A stretch of 64,000 nt of DNA from Tsukamurella sp. PLM1 (lineage in GTDB: Bacteria; Actinomycetota; Actinomycetes; Mycobacteriales; Mycobacteriaceae): the NCBI RefSeq assembly GCF_023168325.1, contig NZ_AP025688.1, positions 682,001-746,000 of the forward strand, given 5' to 3'. Under the pieces are notes generated by a model, which did no database searches, was not told where the DNA came from, and saw only the letters and a list, made by a program, of their open reading frames with translations. The first letter of the stretch is position 1; each line of letters starts with the position of its first letter. Shown one piece after another: positions 40,780-50,040 of the stretch. Position numbers and translations under genes: made by a program.

Positions 40780-41514
40780 ATGATCGGTTACACGCTGGAG
40801 GACAAGGTCGCCATCATCGAGTTCCAGCGCCCCGAGGCGCGGAACGCATTGAACCCCGAGCTCATGGACGGCCTGGAGGCGGCGTTCGACCGCGCCGAGG
40901 CGGACGGGGTGTTCGTCATCGTGCTCACGGGCCAGGGCACGGTGTTCTCCGCGGGGGCGGACCTGCGCTCCGGCGCGGTACTGGACAAGGACTTCATGAC
41001 GCGGGTGATCCGGTTCTACCAGCGGGTCGAGGCGATGAAGCAGATCGTGGTCGCGGTGCTCAACGGCCCGGCGTACGGCGCCGGCGTGCAGATGGCGATG
41101 GTCGCCGATCTGCGCGTGGTGGATCCGAGCACCGTCATCGCCATTCCGGCGGCCAAGCTCGGCGTCACCATCGACAAGTGGACGCTGCGCCGCCTGGAGG
41201 ACCTGGTGGGCGGCGGCCATGCGCGCGGCGTCCTGATGGCCACCGAGAAGATCGGGGCCGAGCAACTCGCGCAGCTGGGCTTCGCGAACCGTGTCGGTGA
41301 TCGGGAGGCCGGCCTCGAGTACGCGCGCCACATCGCCGGGCTGGCGCCGCTGTCGCTGCAGAACTACAAGGCGTTGTTCAAGAGCGACGTGGCGCGTGAA
41401 CCGCTGACCGAGGCGGAGGAGGCGCGGTTGCACGCCGTGTGGGAGTCCGAGGACCTCAAGGAGGCCATCATGGCGCGGCTCGAGAAGCGCGAGCCGCGCT
41501 TCCTTGGCCGTTGA
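40780..41514 (+). CDS. echA6: Enoyl-CoA hydratase/isomerase family protein (EchA6-like)
   Basis: 244 residues of crotonase fold: RPEARNALNPELMDGLE, the oxyanion-hole segment VFSAGADLRSG, and LNGPAYGAGVQMAMVADLR. Downstream, AKLGVTIDKWTLRRL replaces the usual region with the second catalytic Glu, so it may not be a true hydratase; M. tuberculosis EchA6 (Rv0905, same position after accD3) is known to bind rather than hydrate acyl-CoA for mycolate synthesis. The MBL-fold gene follows by 2 bp. Confidence 0.9.
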   Translation: MIGYTLEDKVAIIEFQRPEARNALNPELMDGLEAAFDRAEADGVFVIVLTGQGTVFSAGADLRSGAVLDKDFMTRVIRFYQRVEAMKQIVVAVLNGPAYGAGVQMAMVADLRVVDPSTVIAIPAAKLGVTIDKWTLRRLEDLVGGGHARGVLMATEKIGAEQLAQLGFANRVGDREAGLEYARHIAGLAPLSLQNYKALFKSDVAREPLTEAEEARLHAVWESEDLKEAIMARLEKREPRFLGR

Positions 41515-41516
41515 TC

Positions 41517-42607
41517 ATGCGGCTCGGCAGCGTCGTCACGTTCGCCGCCGGCGCGGCCGCCGGGGTCGCGGGTGCCGCGGGGCTCCGCGCTGCGAGTGGC
41601 CTGAAGCGGTCGATGGGCGCGCAGGTCGACACGGTCTACACCAACACCGACCCGGACAGCCCGCACCAGCGTTTCGACGCGGCCAAGATCGCCCGCGGCG
41701 TGGTCGGCCGTGCCCGGCACGGGCTGGGGCACCGTCGGGCCCGATCCCGTTGGCGGCGGACCCGAGCCCGGAACAGGCGTCCGACCTGGCCGTCACCTGG
41801 TACGGGCACTCGTCGGTGCTCATCGAGGTCGACGGTTTCCGGATCCTCGCCGACCCGGTCTGGGGCGAGCGGGTGTCGCCGTCGCCGACGATCGGTCCGG
41901 CCCGCCTGCATCCGGTGCCGGTCGCGCTCAGCGCGCTGCCCGAGATCGACGCGGTGATCATCAGCCACGACCATTACGACCACCTCGACCTCCCCACGAT
42001 CGACGAACTCACCCGCGAACGGGACGTGGTGTTCTGTGTGCCGATCGGCGTGGGGGGCCACCTGCGCGCGTGGGGCGTGCCGGACGGCCGGATCGTCGAG
42101 CTGGACTGGGACCAGGCGCACACCCTGACGCGCGACGGGAAGAGCCTCAAGGTGGTGTGCACCGAGGCCCGGCACTTCTCCGGGCGTGGCCTCACCCGCA
42201 ACTCCACGCAGTGGGCGTCCTGGTCGCTCGTCGGACCCGAGCACGCCGTCTTCTTCGGCGGCGACACCGGCTTCACGGAGCGGTTCAAGCTGGTCGGCGA
42301 CCATTTCGGCCCCTTCGACCTGACGCTGCTGCCGATCGGCGCCTACGACCCGCTCTGGCCCGACGTGCACACCAATCCGGAGGAGGCGGTCGCCATCCAC
42401 GTGATGATCGCCAAGCCGGGCGCCCCGTTGGTTCCGGTGCACTGGGCCACGTTCAACCTGGCCTTCCACGACTGGTCCGAACCCGTGGAGCGGCTCCTCG
42501 CCGCCGCGCGAGAGGCCGGGGTCGCGACGATCATCCCCATGCCGGGAGGCCGGGTCGACGGTGCCCGCGCCGCCGGTCCGGAGGACTGGTGGAGCAGGGT
42601 CGGCTAG
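41517..42607 (+). CDS. Metallo-beta-lactamase-fold hydrolase (Rv0906-like), frameshifted
   Basis: About 363 residues when repaired. The N-terminus is hydrophobic (residues 4-28), a signal or anchor. MBL motifs: VTWYGHSSVLIEVDG, ISHDHYDHLDLP (HxHxDH), EARHFSGRG, and FFGGDTGFTERF. This is the UlaG/NAPE-PLD-like group. One G is missing at 41726-41729; adding it joins RHGLG to APSGPIPLAADP. It begins two bases after the echA6 stop, so they share a transcript; M. tuberculosis has the same pair. The substrate is unknown. Confidence 0.88.
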
Positions 42608-42616
42608 CCTGGCCAC

Positions 42617-42820
42617 ATGGATTTCAAGGATCTCGCGAACAAGGCCAAGGCTGCTCTGGGTAAGAACCCGAGCGTCATCGACAAGGCGGGCGATCTCGTC
42701 GACAAGAAGACCGGCGGCAAGTACGCCTCGCACGTCGACAAGGCGCAGGACGCGGCGAAGAAGTTCGCCGGTGGCCAGCAGGGACAGCAGGGGCAGCAGA
42801 ACCCCGACCAGCAGCAGTAG
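42617..42820 (+). CDS. MT0933-type antitoxin family protein (Rv0909-like)
   Basis: 67 residues: MDFKDLANKAKAALGKN, then IDKAGDLVDKKTGGKYASHVDKAQDAAKKF, and a Gln/Gly tail. This matches the short alpha-helical MT0933_antitox family. No toxin gene is adjacent, and the family's antitoxin role is weakly supported; a general small helical protein is equally possible. TAGCCT lies six bases before ATG 42617, so it has its own leaderless promoter despite the 9-bp gap from the upstream gene. Confidence 0.78.
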   Translation: MDFKDLANKAKAALGKNPSVIDKAGDLVDKKTGGKYASHVDKAQDAAKKFAGGQQGQQGQQNPDQQQ

Positions 42821-42843
42821 GTACCGAGTAGCCTTCCTGACTC

Positions 42844-44425
42844 ATGGGTCGTCATTACGCGCCGGGGGACCCGGCTGCGGGGAAGCCGCGTGGCCGCATC
42901 ATCGCCCGCGTCCTCCTCGGCATCGGTCTGATCGCCGTCCTGGTGGCGGGAGTGCTCGCCATCGTCGGCGGCAAGGTCTCGCAGTGTGACGGCTCCGCGC
43001 ACTACACGGTGATGGCCGATCCGACGCTCGCGCCCGCTCTCCGCGCGCAGACCGCGCTCGCATCGGATCGGTGCACCACCTTCGCGGTCACCGAGACCCC
43101 GGACACGCAGACCGCCGGTCGGCTGGCCGGCGGGGGCGAGACGCCCGATCTGTGGCTCGCCCTCCCGCACCCGGTCCGCGGCCGTGTCGGCCCAGCTCGG
43201 GCGTGAACTGCCCGCATCGGCGGTCGCGGGATCGCCGATCGTCCTGGCCGGCGCCGCGATCCCGCAGCCCGCCAGCTGGCTCGAGGCCCTCTCCCAGGCC
43301 ACCATCCGCGCGGTGCCCGCCGATTCCCCCTTCTCCGCGGTCCCCGTCGTGGCCGGCGTCTCCGAATCGACCCAGCCGGGTGCCGATGCGAAGGCGCTCA
43401 CCGCGGCGCTCGCCCGGTACGCGCAGGCCGCGAAGCGCGTGACCGGGGAGCCGGTCGCCGCCGCGGCGGCCGAGGGCGGCGTGGTCGTCGTCCCCGAGTT
43501 CGCGTACCTGGCGGCCAAGAAGAAGACGAACGACGTCGTCGCGACCGTCCCGAAGTCCGGTGCCCCGCGCGATGAGCTCCTGCTCGCGGTGACCGCCACC
43601 GGCGAGCGGCGCGCCGCCGCCGAGCAGGCCGGCAAGCGCCTCGCCGCGGCGTTCGCCTCCGCGGACGGCAAGGACGCGCTGGCCCGTGAGGGCCTGCGCG
43701 GCGTCGACCTGACCCCGGCACCGTCGGGCGGGGTGGGCGAGGTCGCCCGGCTCCCCGAGCCCGACGCGGCGCAGCTGGCGCGCGCCGAGCAGGCGTACAC
43801 CGCACTCGCCGTGCCGCTCAAGACGCTCGTCGTGGTGGACACGTCCGGGTCGATGGAGGAGAAGGCGGGCGACACCACGCGGATCAAGATGCTCGCGTCG
43901 GGATTCACCAAGGTGGTCACGCAGATCCCCGACGCGAACGCGGTCGGCCTGTGGACTTTCTCGCTGGGCGCCGGCGGTGCCAAGGACTGGGCCGAGGTCG
44001 TCCCCACCGCTGCCCTGTCCGCCGACCGGGGCGGCAAGCCCCAGCGGCAGGCGCTGCTGGACGCGGTCAACGCGCTGCCCGGGAAGGTGGGCGGCGGCAC
44101 CGGCCTGTACGACACGACGCTCGCCGCCTACCGGCAGGCGGTGAAGGACTTCGACCCGGCCTACTCGAACTCGCTGATCCTGCTCACCGACGGCGGCAAC
44201 GAGAAGAACGGTGGCACCACGCTGGACGAGCTGGTCGCCGAACTCACGAAGCTCGTGGACCCGGCGCGGCCGGTGAACATCCACACCGTCGGCATCAGCA
44301 AGGACGCCGACCTCGCGGCTCTCAAGAAGATCGCCGATGCCACCGGTGGCACCGCGCAGTCGGCGGAATCGGAGGAGCAGATGCTCACCGACTTCGTGAC
44401 CGCCATCGCCAAGCGCGCGAAGTGA
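42844..44425 (+). CDS. Membrane-anchored substrate-binding-like/VWA protein, frameshifted
   Basis: About 526 residues when repaired. Residues 20-45 form a membrane anchor. An extracellular solute-binding-like region follows (DGSAHYTVMADPTLAPAL, ETPDLWLP). A C-terminal von Willebrand A domain carries the MIDAS motif VVDTSGSMEE and later LILLTDGGNE and NIHTVGISKDAD. The frames change near 43156-43162 (one extra or two missing bases) inside WL-PSRTRS. Such proteins often bind metals or partners at the envelope. It ends exactly at the tRNA-Arg CCA. Confidence 0.83.
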
Positions 44426-44502
44426 TGGTGCCCCCGACACGAATCGAACGTGCGACCTGATCTTTAGGAGAGATCCGCTCTATCCAACTGAGCTACGAGG
44501 GC
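44426..44502 (-). tRNA. tRNA-Arg, anticodon CCU
   Basis: On the minus strand, the acceptor GCCCTCG pairs with CGGGGGC, the D arm is GCTC/GAGC, the anticodon stem GATCT/AGATC encloses loop CTCCTAA (anticodon CCU, reads AGG), and the T arm is GCACG/CGTGT with loop TTCGATT. CCA is encoded (44426-44428). All stems close. Its 3' end abuts the stop codon of the opposite-strand VWA gene. Confidence 0.95.
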
Positions 44503-44584
44503 GTGCGCGCACGAGTTTAGCGGGGCGAGCGGGTGCCGGTACATTCGGAATCGGTTTGCTTTCTCATGTGGGGGGATTCTCGTC

Positions 44585-45738
44585 GTGCCGAGTGGTATCG
44601 CCGTGCTCTTGATCGTGATCCTGGGCGCGCTCGTGTTGGTGCAGCGCCGGGTGGTCGCGCACTGGACGACGCGCCCCGCGCGCCTCGTCGGGAACCTGCT
44701 GCTGGTCGCGGCGGGGCTGCTGACGGGGGCGGCCGCGGTCGGCCTGCTCGCGGGTGCCGGCGCTATCGATCCGGCCGGGGTCCGCTGGATCAGCGCCGCC
44801 GGTCTCACGTGGCTGGCCACCGTGTTCTACCTGCTGCTCACGCTGATCGTGCTGGGGGTGGTGTGGGTGCTCGGCCGGGTGGTGCGCCTGCTCCGTCCCG
44901 GGTTCGACGGTGCGCCGCTCCGCCGCGGCATCGCGCTCGCCGGGGTCGTGGCCGCGGTCGCGGCCACCTTGTACGGGCTGGTCGAGGCGGCCACGCCGCG
45001 GGTCACCCACACGGACGTGCCGCTCGCGTCGATGCCCGCGGCGCTGGGGACGGTGAAGGTCGCACTGATCACCGACATCCACGCCGGGCCGGTGCGCACC
45101 CGCGCGTTCGTGCAGGACGTCGTGGACCGGACCAACGCCGAGAAGCCGGACCTGGTGCTCCTGGGCGGAGACCTCATCGACGGCACGGTCGCGCAGATCG
45201 GCGACCACCTGGCCCGCTGCGCGACCTGCGCGCGCCGATGGGGGTGCTGGCGGTGACCGGGAACCACGAGTACTACGCGGGCGACGCCGTGAACTGGGTG
45301 CAGCGCTGGCGCGACGTGGGCGTGCGGCCGCTGGTCAACGAGTCGGTGCGGGTATCGCGGGATGGACCGAACGGCGGTTCGTCGGTCACCGTCGTCGGGG
45401 TCAACGACCGCAAGGGCACCGCGCCGCTCACCCCCGACTACGACGCCGCCTTCGCCGGAGTGCAGCGCTCCGAGTTCACGATCGCCGTCGCGCACGAGCC
45501 GCTGCAGGGACGCGAGTTCGCCGCCCGCGGCGCTGACCTCCAGGTCGCGGGCCACACGCACGGCGGCCAGCTGTGGCCGTTTCGGTACTTCGTCCGCCTG
45601 CAGCAGCCCGCGCTCGCGGGGCTCGAATCGGTCGACGGGATGCCGGTCTACACCAGCCGCGGTGCGGGTGCCTGGGGCCCGCCGGTGCGGGTGGCGTCGC
45701 CGCCGGAGATCGCGATTCTGCAGCTGCGCGCGGCGTGA
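44585..45738 (+). CDS. Membrane metallophosphoesterase (YkuE/calcineurin-like), frameshifted
   Basis: About 384 residues when repaired. Four N-terminal helices (residues 4-115), then a metallophosphatase domain: ITDIHAGP, LLGGDLIDGT, GNHEYY, VAHEP and AGHTHGGQLWPF supply all five metal-binding blocks. One C is missing at 45213-45215; adding it joins DHLAPLRDLRAPMG. Relatives include YkuE- and UDP-2,3-diacylglucosamine hydrolase-like enzymes; the substrate here is unknown. GTG 44585 is preceded only weakly by a ribosome site. Confidence 0.88.
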
Positions 45739-45756
45739 TCCGCACATAATCGGCGC

Positions 45757-46209
45757 ATGGCCGGTCGGATGAACGTACGCGCGAGTACCGAAGTCGGGCC
45801 GGTCCGGGTGAGTGTGGCACCGTCGGCCCGCCCGGCGAAACCCGCCCGGCCGGCGGGGCCGGCGAAGCGCAGGGCGCTGGCCACGGGGCTGAAGCTGCCG
45901 CGGAAGGCGGAACTGCCGCCGCCCGTGGCGCCGCGGGGCTGGTACCCGGACCCGGAGGATCCCGGCCGCATGCGCTGGTGGAACGGTGCGAAGTGGACCC
46001 GCAAGTTCGCCGAGCCCGGGACGCGCGAGCCGAATCCGCGGGACGGGCGGGGCGGGAAGGTCAGCGCCCGCGTCGCGGACGTGCCACCGAAACTGCGTCC
46101 CGTGCGCCCGCCGCAGCGGCGGGTGACGTCGCGGCTCGCCCGGGCGACGACGAACCTGGCGTCGTACCCCCGGCGTGCCGAGCGCTCCGGGCGCTCCGGG
46201 CGGGAGTAG
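45757..46209 (+). CDS. DUF2510-containing protein
   Basis: 150 residues. A very basic Ala/Pro/Lys-rich protein with one DUF2510 unit at residues 61-84 (GWYPDPEDPGRMRWWNGAKW). There is no membrane segment. DUF2510 is a short Trp-rich motif usually found at the ends of actinobacterial membrane proteins; alone it has no known role. ATG 45757 has CATAAT six bases upstream. Confidence 0.78.
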   Translation: MAGRMNVRASTEVGPVRVSVAPSARPAKPARPAGPAKRRALATGLKLPRKAELPPPVAPRGWYPDPEDPGRMRWWNGAKWTRKFAEPGTREPNPRDGRGGKVSARVADVPPKLRPVRPPQRRVTSRLARATTNLASYPRRAERSGRSGRE

Positions 46210-46229
46210 GGCACGGTGTGGTCGCCACT

Positions 46230-46307
46230 GCTATTCAGAAGGTGAATAACTCCAGGTCCGATGCTCGCGCGCGAGGTCTACCTGGGGTTATTCACTATCT
46301 GAATAGC
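46230..46307. terminator. 28-bp inverted repeat with 22-nt loop between convergent genes
   Basis: 46230-46257 pairs with 46280-46307 at 25 of 28 positions (ends GCTATTCAGA and TCTGAATAGC; inner CCAGGT/ACCTGG). The right arm contains the rnhA stop codon. It can terminate both DUF2510 and rnhA transcripts. A single arm-like copy exists at about 15493. Confidence 0.75.
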
Positions 46308-46830
46308 TGCTGCGGTAGGTGGTCCCACCGGCCGTGCGCGCGGCGGTCGACGGCGACCGCGGCCCACCTCGGCCCAGCGCCTCACCCTCGGCGTCCCGGG
46401 CCTCCTGCGCGCCGCGGGAGGCCAGCTGATCGGCCAACTCGTTGCCCTCGTTGCCGGCATGACCCTTCACCCAGCGCCACTCGATCTCGTACTGCGCTGC
46501 GGCCCGCTCCAGCCGTTGCCACAATTCGACGTTCTTGACGGGCTGCTTGCTCGCCGTCTTCCAGCCGTTGCGCTTCCAGCCCGCGACCCACTTGGTGATG
46601 CCGTTCTTCACGTACGAGCTGTCGGTGTAGAGCACCACCGGGAGCGGGCGCGTGATCGCCTCCAGCGCGGAGATGGCGCCCATGAGTTCCATGCGGTTGT
46701 TGGTGGTGTCCTTCTCGGCGCCGTACAGCTCCTTCTGGTGCGCACCGAAGCGCAGCACCGCACCCCAGCCGCCGGGCCCGGGATTGCCCAGGCAGGCACC
46801 GTCGGTGTAGATCACGATCTCGTCCGCCAC
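46288..46830 (-). CDS. rnhA: Ribonuclease HI
   Basis: 180 residues from GTG at 46830, without the long double-stranded-RNA-binding extension. Catalytic acids are in [20 protein letters not shown] (Asp), NNRMELMGA (Glu), [16 protein letters not shown] (Asp) and [14 protein letters not shown] (Asp). It cleaves RNA in RNA-DNA hybrids. The C-terminal ~25 residues are Ser/Thr/Gly-rich and the last codons lie in the terminator hairpin. The start is 18 bp from a divergent PPOX gene. Confidence 0.93.
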   Translation of the reverse strand: MADEIVIYTDGACLGNPGPGGWGAVLRFGAHQKELYGAEKDTTNNRMELMGAISALEAITRPLPVVLYTDSSYVKNGITKWVAGWKRNGWKTASKQPVKNVELWQRLERAAAQYEIEWRWVKGHAGNEGNELADQLASRGAQEARDAEGEALGRGGPRSPSTAARTAGGTTYRSSYSDSE

Positions 46831-46836
46831 GTGTCG

Positions 46837-46843
46837 TAGCGTA
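46837..46843. promoter_or_regulatory. Symmetric -10 shared by rnhA and the PPOX-family gene
   Basis: TAGCGTA gives TAGCGT on plus, six bases before GTG 46849, and TACGCT on minus, seven bases before the rnhA GTG 46830. The two genes are only 18 bp apart, so one bidirectional leaderless promoter is the simplest reading. Confidence 0.65.
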
Positions 46844-46848
46844 GTTGC

Positions 46849-47448
46849 GTGCCGAACAACCACTACCACCACCTCGTCTTCGGCGACGAGGCGCTGGCGC
46901 GGCAACGGGCCAACGGCAGCTACGTGGCCTACGGCCGGCAGCTCGAACGCGGCGACGACGGCCCGCAGGCCCTCACCGACCGCGAGCTGCTGATGATCAG
47001 CCGTGCCGATCAGTTCTGCCTGGCCACGATCACCCCGCACGGATGGCCGTACCTGCAGTACCGCAGCGGCCCCGCCGGTTTCGTGCAGCACGACCCGGCG
47101 ACGGGGCGGCTCGGCTTCATCGATCTGCCGGGCAACAACCAGTTCGTGACGCTGGGCAACCTCGCTGACGACGACCGGCTCGCGATGTTCTTCGTCGACT
47201 ACCCGCGGCGGGTGCGACTCAAGGTATTCGGGCGCGGCGCGGTGCGCGAGACCGCGGACCGTCGCATCATCGAGGTCACGGTCGAGGCATACGACTGGAA
47301 CTGCCAGCGCAGCATCATCCCGCGCTTCGACCGCGAGTACATCAAGCAGCTGGGCCAGGCGTACCAGAAGGTCGCCGCGGAGCGGGAGGCGGAGCTGCAG
47401 GCCGAGATCGACAGACTGCGCGCCCGCGTCGCCGAGCTCGAGCGCTGA
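46849..47448 (+). CDS. Pyridoxamine 5'-phosphate oxidase-related flavoprotein
   Basis: 199 residues. Split-barrel fold with [20 protein letters not shown] and [21 protein letters not shown], followed by [10 protein letters not shown]. The C-terminal 40 residues are a charged coiled coil ([18 protein letters not shown]). It resembles PPOX-class proteins that bind FMN or F420; the activity is unknown. The coiled coil suggests oligomerisation. Confidence 0.8.
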   Translation: MPNNHYHHLVFGDEALARQRANGSYVAYGRQLERGDDGPQALTDRELLMISRADQFCLATITPHGWPYLQYRSGPAGFVQHDPATGRLGFIDLPGNNQFVTLGNLADDDRLAMFFVDYPRRVRLKVFGRGAVRETADRRIIEVTVEAYDWNCQRSIIPRFDREYIKQLGQAYQKVAAEREAELQAEIDRLRARVAELER

Positions 47449-47478
47449 ATCCTCGCGGGCCGCTGAGCGAGCGCCGGA

Positions 47479-48517
47479 TCAGAGCGGCCCGGTGGGCCCG
47501 TCGAAGCGCGGGTCGCGTCGCGGGATCGCCTCGGTCTCGGGCTTGGGCGAGACCCGTACCGGACGCGGCGGCCGCTTGACCACGACGGTGTGCTGTTCGG
47601 ATGGCACCGTCGGGGCCGGCGGCGTCGCGCCCTGCGGCTGCGGCGGTATCGCGGTCGGCCAGTTCCGGTCCCACTCCGGTTGCGGCCGGCGCTGCGCGAC
47701 CGGCGCGATCGCGGTCACCTGGTGCTCGTCGGCCTGCGGCGGCTCGGGGTTCGACGGTGCTGCGGGCCCCTGCACAGAGGACGCGGGCCGGGCCCACCCG
47801 GCGTCGGCGCCGGGACCGTGCGGCGGCACCGGGCCGGGGGCGCGGCGTTCGCCTGCACCGGGGGCACCGGCTGCCCCGGCACCGGCTGCCCCGGGTTCGC
47901 CGGGGCCGGCGCGAACGGTGCCGCGGGCGCCGCAGCAGGTGCCGGACCGGGGTGACGGCGGACCGTCGGGCGAGGAGCAGCGCGAGGGAGCCGAGCAGCA
48001 GCGCCACTGCTCCGCCGATCACGATGTACGGACCGGCCGCCGCGGTGGTGTCGACGTCGACCGACAGTCCGGCGACGGGGACGGCCTGGTGGCCGGTGGG
48101 GATGATCAGGGCGTACGCCGCGACGCCGAGGGCCGCGAGCCCACAGAGCCCTGTCACCGCGCCCGCAGTGCGCCCGAGGGGCGAGCGGAGGAACGCGCCC
48201 GCCGCGGCCGCGGCGACGGCGGCCACGGCGAGCACGATCACGGTCCAGCCGGCCCACGCGGCGTCGGTGGCGATCGCGGAGCTCACGTCGTAGCCGTCGA
48301 ATTCGGGCATGGTGACCGCGCCCACGCCCGAGATCTCGGCCTCGAGGCTCCGTCCCGAGAGGAGACTGCCGAGCCCGCTGAGGTCGGGAGTCGCGGTGAA
48401 CCAGGGCAGGAAGGCCGCGACGATCAGTACCGCGCCGCCGATCGCGGCGAGAGCGAGCCCGGCCAGGCGCGGCAGGACGCCGCCGGATGCGGCGGGTACG
48501 GACGAGGAATCGGGCAT
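47479..48517 (-). CDS. Four-helix membrane protein with Pro-rich cytoplasmic tail, frameshifted twice
   Basis: About 346 residues when repaired. Hydrophobic helices lie at about 17-38, 85-110, 120-140 and 165-185. The tail of about 150 residues is Pro/Ala/Gln-rich (GQPVPGQPVPPVQ) and ends RRDPRFDGPTGPL. Bases are missing at GGGG 47949-47952 and GGG 47831-47833 (plus strand); repair makes one smooth Pro-rich tail. I do not recognise a family. An envelope anchor or scaffold is a guess. Confidence 0.65.
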
Positions 48518-48619
48518 TGCGGGCCTCCTAGAGCGAGTCGGTTCCCACCGTACGACGCACTGGTTGGCGGTCGCTGAACTCGCACCAAAGCGGTGGCTAC
48601 CGACGGGTACACTGAGCGG

Positions 48620-48664
48620 ATGAAACAGCGACGCGCAATCTGTCCCACGGGGACGGTCGGATGA
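48620..48664 (+). CDS. Leaderless 14-codon leader ORF overlapping tetR
   Basis: ATG at 48620 follows TACACT by six bases, so it would be the first codon of a leaderless message. It encodes MKQRRAICPTGTVG and stops at 48662-48664, with TGA overlapping the tetR ATG (ATGA). tetR itself has no strong ribosome site, so its translation is probably coupled to this ORF. A start-codon artefact cannot be excluded. Confidence 0.55.
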   Translation: MKQRRAICPTGTVG

Positions 48665-49284
48665 CCGCGGCGCTGCAATCGACCGACGACGCCAAGGGGC
48701 GCGCGCGCACCCGTCGGCGCCTGATCCGCGCGGCTTACCTGGTGTTCGCGCAGCACGGGTACGGCTCGACCAATGTCAAGATGGTGTGCGAGGCCGCGGG
48801 TTTCACGCGGGGCGCGTTCTACTCGAACTTCACCAGCCTCGAAGAGCTGTTCATCGAGGTCTGGAAGTTCCACGTGCAGTGGATCATGGACGTCATGGCC
48901 AAGGTGGTCGACACCTACGTGGTGGCGGGCGCCGATTACGGCAAGCTCATCGAGATGGCCGTCCGCGCGATCCCGGTCAACGAGCGCTGGCAGCGCGTGA
49001 ACGGCGATTTCGTGGCGCTCTGCACCCGCACCCCGGAGCTCAACCAGACGGTCCGCGACGCCCAGCAGATGCTGCTCGCCAACATGATCCCCACCGTGAT
49101 GCACGTGCTCGAGGCGGCCGGCCGCCGCGTGACCAAGCCGGAGGCGCTCGGCTACGCGCTGCTCGCGGTGCACGAGGGCACCGCCTCGTACTGCGTGATC
49201 GACCCGGACAACGAGATCCTCAAGCAGAACCGGATCGATCTGCTCACCGCGACCCTCAACATGTACAGCGAGCCGATCGCGTGA
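48661..49284 (+). CDS. TetR/AcrR family regulator
   Basis: 207 residues. HTH: RRRLIRAAYLVFAQHGYGST, VCEAAGFTRGAFYSNFTSLEELF. The C-terminal domain ends with LDLLTATLNMYSEP-like helices, as in TetR_C families with lipid-like ligands. Its stop overlaps the cobF GTG (GTGA), so both are co-translated. The ligand is unknown. Co-transcription with cobF could link corrinoid-modifying capacity to the sensed signal, but no operator was found near the start. Confidence 0.88.
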   Translation: MTAALQSTDDAKGRARTRRRLIRAAYLVFAQHGYGSTNVKMVCEAAGFTRGAFYSNFTSLEELFIEVWKFHVQWIMDVMAKVVDTYVVAGADYGKLIEMAVRAIPVNERWQRVNGDFVALCTRTPELNQTVRDAQQMLLANMIPTVMHVLEAAGRRVTKPEALGYALLAVHEGTASYCVIDPDNEILKQNRIDLLTATLNMYSEPIA

Positions 49285-50039
49285 CCCGCACGGCGCTGGT
49301 CATCGGCATCGGCGCCGGTGACCCGGGGCACGTCACGGTCGGCGCGATCGAGGCGATGCGCGCGGCCGACGCCCTCTTCGTCCTCGACAAGCCGAACGCG
49401 GGCACGCTCACCGGCATCCGGCAGGAGATCGTGGACCGGCACGCGCCCGGCGCGAAGGTCGTCCTCGTGCCGGATCCGCCGCGGGACCGGTCCGCCGAAC
49501 GCGGCGCCTCCCGGCCCGACGGTGCCTATGCCCGGAACGTCGCCGACTGGCACGACGCCCGCGCTGCGGCGCTGGCCGCGGCGATCGCGGAGCACGTGCC
49601 CGACGGCGGGAGCGCGGGATTTCTGGTGTGGGGCGACCCGTCGCTGTACGACTCGACGCTGCGGGTCGTCGAGCGCGTGGCCCGCACGCTCCCGCTGGCG
49701 CCGAAGGTGATCCCCGGCATCACCAGCGTGCAGGCGCTGACCGCCGCCCACGCGATCCTGCTCAACCGCGTCGGCGAGCCGATCCATATCACCACCGGCC
49801 GGCGCCTGCACGAGGACGACGGCCGCAACACAGTGGTGATGCTCGACGCCGACTGCACCTTCCGTGAGACCGCCGAGCCGACGGACCACATCTACTGGGG
49901 CGCCTACCTCGGCACGCCCGACGAGATCCTGATCGATGGACCCGTCGGCGAAGTGGGCGAGCTGATCGCCCGCACCCGCGCCGAGGCCCGCGCGAAGCAC
50001 GGCTGGATCATGGACGTGTACCTGCTCCGCCGCCCCTGA
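49281..50039 (+). CDS. cobF: Precorrin-6A synthase (deacetylating) CobF
   Basis: 252 residues. SAM-dependent tetrapyrrole methylase with IGIGAGDPGHVTVGAIEAM at the start, FLVWGDPSLYDSTLRVVE in the middle and IPGITSVQALTAAHAILLN after it. It methylates C1 of precorrin-5 and releases acetate in the aerobic B12 pathway. No other cob gene is adjacent, so it is separated from its pathway, as in some Actinobacteria. It starts with GTG 49281, overlapping tetR by 4 bp, and ends one base before the convergent cysQ. Confidence 0.9.
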   Translation: MTRTALVIGIGAGDPGHVTVGAIEAMRAADALFVLDKPNAGTLTGIRQEIVDRHAPGAKVVLVPDPPRDRSAERGASRPDGAYARNVADWHDARAAALAAAIAEHVPDGGSAGFLVWGDPSLYDSTLRVVERVARTLPLAPKVIPGITSVQALTAAHAILLNRVGEPIHITTGRRLHEDDGRNTVVMLDADCTFRETAEPTDHIYWGAYLGTPDEILIDGPVGEVGELIARTRAEARAKHGWIMDVYLLRRP

Positions 50040-50040
50040 T

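Noticed and set aside
42617..42820. A toxin-antitoxin pair
   Set aside because: Only the antitoxin-like helical protein is present; neither neighbour has a toxin fold.
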